A DNA stretch of 64,000 nt from Phymorhynchus buccinoides (lineage: Eukaryota; Mollusca; Gastropoda; Neogastropoda; Raphitomidae): positions 52,096,853 through 52,160,852 of the forward strand of contig CM065697.1 in NCBI GenBank assembly GCA_017654935.2, in the 5' to 3' direction. Positions 54,524-64,000 of this stretch are shown piece after piece. A program made the translations under genes and the position numbers. Below the pieces are notes generated by a model. It was not told the origin of the DNA, did not search any database, and saw nothing but the letters and a program-made list of their open reading frames with translations. The number at the start of each line of letters is the position of its first letter. The first letter of the stretch is position 1.

Positions 54524-55857
54524 ATCACTCCAAAATCAGAATAACGGATATATACCGATATGTATCAACAGAAAAGCAAGAAAAAGAAACAGGCTCAGAT
54601 CGGCAGCCAAATGGAAACGCATCCATTTTTCACAACAGTGGTCGCAACACACTGTAACACGCATTCTTGCGCAAAGGATATAGTTCAACAAAATAGAAAA
54701 TTTTAGCACAAATGTGCTTCATAAGATGTGGTAACAAAACGTAACCTTTAAAGATAAACACAAACAGAAGCAACGAACTGAAACACTAACGACAATTGCT
54801 GTTATTTTAACTTGTAAACACCAACAATAAAACGTACACATAACGAGAGCGAGTCAATTTCAGCACACCGTGAAAAAGAGGGGAGTCAGCTTTGACAAAA
54901 ACGATCACAGGTCCCGAAAACACGCTTCTTTTTATTTCTTTTTCTAATGAAGGTGCGGTAGCTCTTCGCACAGGTTCAGTTGGCTCATTTTTATTTCTGT
55001 ACTGAAGATGAATTCGAGCTGCTTTGCGACAGTACTGCGTCTACATTATCAACATGGATTCTCCCTGTGCCAAAATTGCACAGCTCGAATCGTCTGCTAA
55101 TATCGACGTGGTCATGGAGTTGAGTAGCCTAGGCCTAGCCTAGATCCATGGCTAGATTTTTCAAGTGGCACGCACAGAATGGTTTGTGTAGATATGTGAC
55201 ATCTGGTACTGTTGATTCATTCGAACCATGAATTTTCGTTGTGTACTAGCATTAAATGTTGTCGTCAGCGCTGAATGAATCCTAGGGGCAGCACTGCACA
55301 GCTTGTCAAATTCTGCGTTTGGTAGGAACAGCTCGCGTTGCAAGACGGTAATGCTATGTCAAGCCGTGAGATATATAACTGTGACGTCAAGTTTCTAATA
55401 AAAACTGTGTATTCTTACACCTTTTCTCACGCGCGTTTACACTAAGCCTATGGGTTAATGTATGCAAATTATATCTCTGTATATTGTTTTATATATCATG
55501 CTTGCAGGCCTCTTTGGCACTACTTGCATATCGGTATATAAACATTTATCAATTAAGACAATATAAAACGGCAGGTCACACAGAAACTGGAATATATAGA
55601 ACTTTTAAAATATGACTGCACAGAAACAACAATACAATAACATACAGTACACTTTCATGCCAACACCCACACCCACAGGCGCACGCACACACACACACAG
55701 ATGGACGCTGTTGATTGACCGCGAGACCAAAACACGGTCAAGCCAACGGCAGAGAGGAGGGGGGGGGGGGGGAGGAGTTAGAGAGACAGGCAGAGACAGA
55801 CAGACAAACACAGAGAGTGTGTGAGTGTGACATAAACAGAGAGTGTGTGAGTGTGAC

Positions 55858-55921
<64 letters not shown>

Positions 55922-55924
<3 letters not shown>

Positions 55925-56229
55925 TACAAATGTTTTATTGAGGGTAAAAAGGATAAGCTACAATAGCTTCTTTACACCTTGCCCTCTCACTCACACATTC
56001 ATACCATGCACCATGCAAAGAACATTTGACATAAAACAATCAAGTCAAGAAAATGGAACAAAAATTGGCACATGAAATAATTGAAAAAGATATCAAAAAT
56101 GGGAATTAAAGCAAACAAGGGTAATACTTAACAATGGTGAACTTGAATTGGTAGTTTAAATTGAGTACAAATAAATGGAAACAATTTTGAGACAATGACA
56201 ATTTTTCAGAATAAAACCACTTTTATGGA

Positions 56230-56310
<81 letters not shown>

Positions 56311-59300
56311 AGAGAGAGAGAGAGAGAGAGAGGCAGAAAGCCAGGGACAGAGAGAGACAAGACAGAAGGGCGTGGCATAGACTGTTAGTTGGGAAAATAC
56401 AGCCAGAAGAGGTGAATTTTCAATGCTCTTTTCAAAGAAGACTGATGGGATTTCGCGGACAGGTTTTGGAAGATAGTTCCACTGAGTTGGAGCAGGGAGG
56501 GAGAAAGCTCTTTCTCCAAAGGACTTTGTTCGGACTTTTGGAATGCAGAGGGTGAAGTGGTCAGTTGAAGAACGAAGAGATCGAGCGGGAGAGCAAACAG
56601 ATAGAAGGTTTGAAATGTAAGCTGGGGAAGATCCTGAGAAGAATTTGTGGGAAAGTATTGACAGTTTGTATTTGATGCGTGCCTCAATAGGAAGCCAATG
56701 TAGGGACTGCAGTAAAGGAGTGATATCATCTCTTTTTTTCGCCTTGAACACAAGCCTCGCGGCCGAATTTTGGACTCTTTGAAGTTTATCTATGCAATGT
56801 TTTGGACACCCAGCCAGGAGAGCATTGCCATAGTCCAAACCTAGACAGAACCAGAGAACAGATCAAGATTTTTGTTGCTGAGACTGTAAGGTAATGACGG
56901 ATAGAACTTATCTGACGGAGAGCTACATATGCAGATTTACAGACATGAGAAGTGTACTTGTCAAAAGACATGTCATCAGAGAATATGCATCCTAGATTGC
57001 GTGCAGAGGAGGAGAACTCAATGTTGTAGTTTCCTACACGGACAGTGGCTGGTTTGAGACAGTTAGAGAAGGATCTTTCTGTGTGCATGAGAAGGGCTAC
57101 GGTTTTATCATCATTTAACTTCAATTTATGCTGAGTCATCCAAGACTTAACCTGGGTGGTGCAACTTTGCATGTTTTGCCAGGCATGTTCTATTTTTGAT
57201 GGATGAGATGACTTGTAAAGTTGGTTATCGTCTGCAAATGACTGATCTGAAATGGAGTGCTTTTCAATGAGTGTGTGTAAGGGTTTTGTATACATAATGA
57301 ATAGAATATGGCCAAGCACTGATTCCTGGGGTACACCAAAAGCCAGCGCTTTTGCATCTGATGAAAAATCGTCAATGAAAACAGACTGTGTGCGATATGT
57401 TAAGTAACTCTGAAACCAAGATAGAGCTGTACCAGTAATTCCATAATGGTGGTGGAGATTGCTAATGAGCATAGAATGATCAATTATGTCAAAGGCGCGC
57501 AGTGCTTAAGTCTAGCAATGTCAGAAGGGATACATCACCACGGTCGAGAGCAAGGAGAATATCATTTGTCACTTTAAGCAGTGCTGTTTCAGTACTATGA
57601 GAGGGTTGGTAAGCGGACTGGTTGGGGGAGAGAAGTGAGTGTGCATTCAAGTGTTCAAATAGCTGTTCAAGGACAATCTTTTCAATTACTTTAAGCAAAA
57701 CTGGCAACTTGGACACAGGGCGGTAGTGTTTTAATTCATTTGGGTTCACAGGTTTCTTTAAGAGGGGTTTAACTGCTGCTATCTTGAACAATGATGGAAA
57801 ATGACCAGATGACAGACTTTCATTGACAATGGATGTGAGGGTAGGGAGCAGTTCATCAAGACACTCAATCAGCAATGGGGTAGGGATGGGGTCAAGAGGA
57901 CAAGCGGTTGGTTTAGCATTTAGAATTATGTTTCTAAGATCACTGGGGGGGAACAGGGCAAAACACATCAAATTTAAAGCCCAGCTGTATCACAGTATTA
58001 TCACACATTTCCAATGAAGAACTGCTGATTTGGTCAAGATTAAAACGAATGTCTGAAATCTTCGTTGCAAAATACAGTACTCCCCGTTTATAGTAAACTC
58101 GGTTATAAGAAATTTCGGTTACAGTAAAGGAAAGCACTGGTTCCCGGCCAAAGGTCTACTGTTTTATTACTAAATAGACCTCGGATAGTAGCAACTCGGT
58201 TATAATTTTAAAAAAAACTGCTATAGTAAAGTTACTTTTGGTTCCCCACAGGACTGGCTCCTCGGTTACAATAAAAAAAAATGTAATGTCCTCTTCGTGA
58301 CCTTTGTAAATACGTCACCAATGTATGCGTCACAGTCTCACCACTCCCCCACCCACCCATAATAACAACTGGGTTATAATTAAAATTAAAAAAACTCCTA
58401 TAGTAAAGTCATTTGTGGTTCCTCTTCGTTACAATAAAAAAAAATTGTCCTCTTCCTGACCTTTGTAAATACGTCATCAATGTATACGTCACAGTCTCAC
58501 TACTCCCTCTACCCACCTTCAACGAAATTGAAAGGCACTCAAAAACATGTTTATTTCCCCTCATTACTTAGTGGAAAAAAATGAATCCGAAAAAAAAAAT
58601 ATATACAGCCGAATCCGCTTATAAGAAAATTCGCTTACAATGAAGCAAAAAACATTTCCCTGCCGAACTTCTTCTTTCTTATCTATGATCAAAACTGGGA
58701 TATAAGAAACTCGCTTATAAGAAAACTTGGTTATAAGCAAGCAATTTTTTTCTCCCATCCGCAATGGAAACTTGGATATAAGAAAATTATGTCATACAAG
58801 AGAGTTGGTTTGCAGTTCATTTTCTTATAAGCGAGTTCTATTTACTTATAAGCGAATTACCATTGACAACATTTTCTTAAAGATCACGGGTTCCACCTGT
58901 TTTCCTTCTTATAGCTGGTACAAAATCTTGTTTTGACCAGGTTTGACTCCCATACAAATGCCCCCAAATTGAAAACGAAACATTTTAAAGAGCAGCCTCA
59001 ATTTGAAGTTGGGGGAATTTGTATGTGGGTCACAGCTACCCAGAAAAAACCCAAGGGATTTAATTGTGTTTGGTCAGTGTCTTTAAAAGTGAGTTGGACC
59101 TGAACTGAAAGGATGTTCCGAGAAAATTGAAGTCGTTCCAAAAAGGGAAAGTTTACATCAAACCAGTTGTGTCACAGACATTCTAAACAGTACAGGCACT
59201 AGATTACAAGACTAATTGAGTTGTTTTTGTTCCTTTATTCCATACTTTCCTTCAGTATTCTGTGCAAAATAAATGTTGAGCAAAAGAAAAAAATATGAGT

Positions 59301-60912
59301 ACTTTTGTGTTGGTGATAGAGAGACAAGGGAAAAAACTTCAAAATGTTTTCTTATATCTGAGTTTTGGATATAAGAAAACTTGGATAAACAAAACATCAT
59401 CTCCCTTCGATTTTCTTATAACCGAGTTTTGCTGTATTTTGATTTGATGATGGGTTTATATTTAGTATTTTACGTTAGCTTTGACTTTGAAAAACGTCAT
59501 CGGATAAGATAAAAAATACCATCAAAACTTTACTATATCCGAACATCGTTTATAAGAAAAACCTGTTATAGTAAAGGAAAAGCCTTGCTCCCCTGCACTT
59601 TACTATAAGCGGGGTGCACTGTAGTCACTAAACGTCTTTGGAAGTTCATTTAGGGGATACAAAGTGGGGAGGGGTGATGACTTGCCTTTGCCCATGAGTC
59701 TGCCACACACATTATATAAATGCCTGACCGACGTACTACCCGAAATCTGAGCACTATAGTAGGATGTTTTTGCCTTCTCAACAATGTCTGTGACCTTCTG
59801 TTTGGCAATGTCAAAGGTCTGTTTAAAAACAGTCAGAGTGGACCTGACCATCTGCCTCTCAGCCCGCCGTCTCTCCTGCTTTGCCTCCCTGAGCTCTTCT
59901 CTGACACAGGGGTACCATGGGGAGCAGTGTCCAGTCCTCACCCTGCAATTTTTGACCGGAGCATGTTTGTCCAGCACAGCACAAAGCGTAGAGTTCAGTT
60001 GCTCCACAGAGGGGCAGGTGTCTGGGGCTACAGACAGAGCAATGTCTTTCTTGAAGACCTCTTTGTCTAAGGCACGTAGGTTACGAGTCTCTTTGTACAC
60101 AACATATACTGGGGGACTTGGTAGACTGATATTACAAATGACACAGAAATGATCGGAACTAAGCTCTTGAGTAACTATAGTGGACTGAACGATGTTTTCT
60201 TCAGGTCGATGCATAATCCAGTCGATGATGTGACCCCGATTGTGAGTAGGTTGACTTACAGACTGACTAAAACTGAACATACTTAAAAGATCGATCATTT
60301 TGGCAGTAGATGAGCGCTGGGGTTGATCAAAATGAACATTTACATCACCAAGAATGACAGTGCGAGCAGTTTTATTATTGACATCATCAAGCAATTCCGG
60401 AAATTCGTGAAGAAACACAGAGTCTGACAGCTTATTTTTGCTACTGGGAAAAGTCCTATATAAACACCAGAAATGAACAGTTAAAATAATCTTGTTGTTG
60501 TGATGAATAAACTAGTTGAAAAACTTCGAATGATGTGTGGGGGAAGAGGAAGGTACCGGTAGTATTGACTGCAATGTAATTCGCCAAACTGTCCCTGTAC
60601 ACAACAGCCAGACCCCCACCATGGTGAGAGCGTGGGAACAATTTGACAGAATATCTATGTGGGGCAAGATCGACACACTTTCCTTCATCACCCTTCTGTT
60701 TAAACCAAGTTTCTAGTAAAAACATGATGTCAATGTCGTTATCTAAAATAAATTCACACACAGCCGTCCGTTTTTCTTTAGGGCCAAGTGACTGGGCATT
60801 GAAGAAGGAAATGCGGAAATGTTCGTTAGTGTGGCGTGCGGTGGTGTTTGAAAGAGGGATAGAAATGAGATTGGGGGAGATCGTATGAAAACGCTTGCAT
60901 TTTTTCACACAT
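55922..60912 (-). mobile_element. LINE-2 with pogo-like insertion, copy 2
   Basis: Counterpart of 35205-40200. The RT middle frame is longer (57472-56786) because the small deletion at copy-1 position 36295 is absent; the frameshifts near 56840 and 57485 and in the endonuclease remain. Confidence 0.85.
58075..59621. mobile_element. Pogo-like non-autonomous element in LINE-2, copy 2
   Basis: Counterpart of 37356-38909, 1547 bp, TA at 58073-58074 and 59622-59623. Presence in both copies shows the insertion predates their separation. Confidence 0.93.
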
Positions 60913-61603
60913 TGAAGTCGATCAACACACAGAGATAAATCAGGCTGAGAGTAACGCGAAGCAACAGAGTTTTGTGTTTGGAATGCTGACTGTTAGGGTG
61001 TAGTTTCACAATTCCGAATGGAAACCGCAGTTTTGATTACCAACCGTGATCGTAGAGAGCGGATTGGTAATGTTTTCAGTCGTGTCTGAGGTGGTGTTTG
61101 TATGTATCCTCTCTATCGTTTGAACGGATGGACTTAGGGTGCTCAAATTTTGCATGCGGGTAGGTAGTAGGAAGATCGAGGCCAAGTTCGATAATAAAGG
61201 TCATGGGTCAAAGGTCAAGGTCACTGGAACCGAAAACGCTGCCGAAAGCTGGCCAGTTGCTTCCCCTTGCAAACTTTATATTTGTATAGGTTACGTTTCT
61301 AGCTGGCCAGTTGCTTCCCCTTGCAAACTTTATATTTGTATAGGTTACCTTTATTTTCTAAATAATGGTAACAGATACAAACGTGAAATTTTGGAAATAT
61401 GTACAGAATATACAGGACTAACACCTACAAAAGTTTCAAAGCGTCCACTTTATTAGTTTTGAAATCTTTGAATTTTAAAATAAATGCATGTTTTGTCAAG
61501 CCACATACTCATAGAGCATTTTTTGCTCTATAAATAGACCATATTACACTTCTATTTCATCGTTAGGACGTAAAACACCATTTTCGTCGTTCTATTTCAT
61601 CGC

Positions 61604-61670
61604 ATCTGTTCTTATCAGCTTAATATCTGATCTGATACGCTCCCTATCCGGGGGGGCTTCGATATTAAAC
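61604..61670 (+). pseudogene. U2 snRNA-derived fragment, copy 2
   Basis: Counterpart of 40892-40957 with one T-to-C change (CAGCTTAA) and one extra G in the G-run. Confidence 0.78.
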
Positions 61671-62123
61671 CTTTAGAAAATACAAGTAAAAGAGTAAGTC
61701 GGCACGATATGAGGCGCACGGTTGGTGATTTAGCGTCTTAACGTTCTCTTTCGAGGTAAACGAACACCTAATTGAGTAATTCCATTTCTGATTTCACGCA
61801 ATCGAGCAGCAAGGTCAGAAGTTAGCGATGACCGTATTTGTGCCAGTCTGACACAGAGTTACGTCCCTTTGTTTAAATTTAAGCGAATAACAAAACCCGA
61901 AACTTTTCGAGTTTGCAAACTGGCCAATACTAAAAAGAAGATTTTTTTCTTGTCTTTGCATATTTTTTTTACCTTAAAGACCCCCTGATCCGCTCAATTT
62001 TCTCTCCAGAAACCACGGACAGAAGTCCTTTTGCAGGAAGCGCGCTACGCATTATGCTCAGGTTACCCAGGAATTGGGCGCTAAAGGTGCTCATTCTCAC
62101 CTGGATTTTTTCCACACAGATTT

Positions 62124-62190
62124 GCCTCGTTTCTATACGAGGTTAATTAATATCATTTACGTATTAATTGTCCTCGTATACAAACGAGGC
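62124..62190. repeat. 26-bp-arm hairpin, copy 2
   Basis: Counterpart of 41421-41487. Confidence 0.75.
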
Positions 62191-63000
62191 TGTGCATGGG
62201 AGATCATTTTGATGAATGCAGACTTTATCATTTGAGTTATGAGACTTGTAAATCCTCGTATCAACCGAGACAAAGCGAGATGGAAGCAACAGTGTCGATT
62301 CAATGAGACCAAGGTTGGTTAAATGCGAAGTTGGTAGGCCTAGCGAACATTAAGGATAGCAGTAACGTCCCTTCCGACGTCAGTACGTTTGATTAAGAAG
62401 GAGGAGGAGAACGAGTGATGGTGATTCTAGGCCGAGTTGCGTTTTCCCTGCGATAGCAGCGAGTACTGGTACCGAGTATGGCTACCCTTCCGAGTCGGAC
62501 ATGAAAGATCCAGATCCAGTTTGAGCCTACTTGAATGTGCTGTGCAGATCAAGTAGAACCAGCCAACGCCAAGCCAGTCAGATGCACGGGAACAGGTAAG
62601 ATGCCTTCGCGACGTAGTAATCAAATGTGCTTGTTTGCAGACCAGTGTTTAGGTGCATACTAACAGTTACAAAGTGGTAGATCAGGATCTAGATCTATTT
62701 TTATGGTAGTCTAGTCTACTTCATGTCAGCAGCTGCAGATGAAAGAATGTTAGTCTTGTTCATTCTGTTCTGTTTATCGTGATCAACCACTGCTGCAATC
62801 AGTTATTTGTGAAGATAGAGTAGGTGGAGTATAGATCTATAAGCAAGCAGCATGACTGTACAATCTATTCTTTGACTTAGCTGATGTTGATCATCCCGAA
62901 TCGTGAATCCTGACTTTGTACATTGACAGCTACTTTATACTGGTGTTTACTGTTGAAATGCACTGCCAAAGGCAATTTTAATTATTGGCAGAGGCACGAG

Positions 63001-63095
63001 CCCGTATTTCACATTCTCCAGGCAGGGTACGGGCCCGTATTTCACATTATCCAGGCAGGGTACGGGCCCGTATTTCACATTCGCCAGGCTCAATC
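63001..63095 (+). repeat. 33-bp tandem repeat, copy 2
   Basis: Counterpart of 42298-42392; all three units read CCCGTATTTCACATT here. Confidence 0.88.
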
Positions 63096-63659
63096 ACGGG
63101 ACGCAAAAATTGTGCGCAAATGTCTTCAAAAACTACTAACATTAACTCTGACATGTTCCTAGAACCCTAGATCTATCCCTAACCCTGTTCCTTACCAAGA
63201 AGCGTTAAATATACGAAATAAGAAAATGCATTGTTGATGAAAAATTCGACAAGGAAAAGTTACTATACTATCCCTGAAGATGGTCTGAGTGTTGCAACAA
63301 CACCGTACCCGTAGCCACTGTGCTAATTATTCTGAGGACTCTTGCATCGACAAAGTTCCACCGCATTGTTTAAAAAATGATTTATTGTTGAGATGGTTGT
63401 GTGTATATGATTTTTGTGTGTATAGACTAGTAGACCTAGTAGTAGTAGTAGTAGTAACACTAGTAGTGGCAGTAGTAGGCCTAGTAGTAGTTGTAGGAAG
63501 GAAGGAAATGACTGCTTAACGTCATCCAGGCTGGAACAGGTACATGTTGGAAGTTAATAGACATAAAGATGGTGGGGCGATCCTGGAGGTACTGCACTAC
63601 CAGGAAAGTCCCAATGCTTTTTAAAAAAATATCAATATGTATGTGCCTAAAAGGAATTA

Positions 63660-63824
63660 CCGTGGGATCTCCCTTATAAGACTCCCTCCCATGTATGACC
63701 TACTTCTCTGAGACATAAATGTCCCTTCTTTGTAAGTATTAACGTTACTTCCCTTATAAGACCCCTCCCTTTCAAGACCTCATTTTGGATGATTTTTGAA
63801 GGTCTTATAAGTGAGGTTCCATTG
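63660..63824. mobile_element. Pogo-like MITE, third genomic copy (165 bp)
   Basis: Ends CCGTGGGATCTCCCTTATAA and (reverse complement) CAATGGAACCTCACTTATAA, TA at 63658-63659 and 63825-63826. Its interior matches 28831-29005 in reverse orientation (GGGAGGGGTCTTATAAG). It is more diverged at the termini and lies outside the duplicated segment. Confidence 0.82.
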
Positions 63825-63844
63825 TAATAATATTATTGATATGA

Positions 63845-63858
63845 GTAGTAGTAGTAGC

Positions 63859-63932
<74 letters not shown>

Positions 63933-63935
63933 CAG
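63845..63935 (+). repeat. (AGT)n microsatellite
   Basis: An AGT/TAG run with a few AGC units. A shorter AGT stretch at 63436-63455 is where copy 1 breaks off at the gap. Confidence 0.95.
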
Positions 63936-64000
63936 CAGCAGTAGCAGTAATAGTAGAAGAGATGGAAGATTAAGAAGAAGAGAGAGAGAGACAGACAGAC

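Overview
The window is eukaryotic, intron-bearing, repeat-rich animal DNA. It holds an animal class A GPCR split by introns, Tc1, Penelope-like and L2/CR1-type retroelements, very long GA/CT/CA microsatellites and minisatellites. This mixture fits a lophotrochozoan, most likely a gastropod mollusc. That placement is inference; no diagnostic species marker was seen.

Layout. 1-9.6 kb has no recognisable host gene: a G-rich tract (2.37-2.56 kb), a palindromic repeat domain (3.04-6.35 kb) with a perfect 67-bp hairpin, and a 2.37-kb TA-flanked inverted-repeat transposon (6914-9280) packed with AGGTCA half-site repeats. 9588-11220 is a Tc1-like transposon with an apparently intact DD34E transposase. 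11.39-17.75 kb is the one convincing host gene, an orphan rhodopsin-like GPCR on the minus strand. A 1.7-kb exon carries TM1 to most of TM6 and a 166-bp exon carries the end of TM6 to helix 8; the C-tail exon was not found. The 4.5-kb intron between them contains three Penelope-like fragments, two of them head to head. 17.8-22.4 kb holds microsatellites, a decayed CR1-like LINE and copies of a short dispersed repeat.

22438-42741 and 43242-63443 are the same ~20-kb segment in direct orientation. They are separated by exactly 500 N, and the first copy stops and the second starts at that gap. The simplest reading is two unmerged overlapping contig ends (haplotypes), not a biological duplication. 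The segment contains two L2/CR1-type LINEs on the minus strand. LINE-1 sits in a 73-bp higher-order minisatellite. LINE-2 is frameshifted and is split by a 1.55-kb pogo-like element whose TA duplication can be verified from the LINE reading frame. Other contents are a pogo-like MITE abutting a truncated Myb/SANT-like coding fragment, a 30-bp minisatellite with a palindromic core, a 124-bp triplicate repeat, a miRNA-precursor-sized hairpin, a U2 snRNA-derived fragment, and many compound microsatellites.

63444-64000 is single copy and holds another MITE of the same family and an AGT microsatellite. Apart from the GPCR and possibly the SANT-like fragment, nearly all open frames are transposon genes or translated microsatellites. 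No cooperating gene system (operon-like, defence or biosynthetic) is visible. The interest lies in nested transposition, inverted-repeat architecture and the assembly structure.
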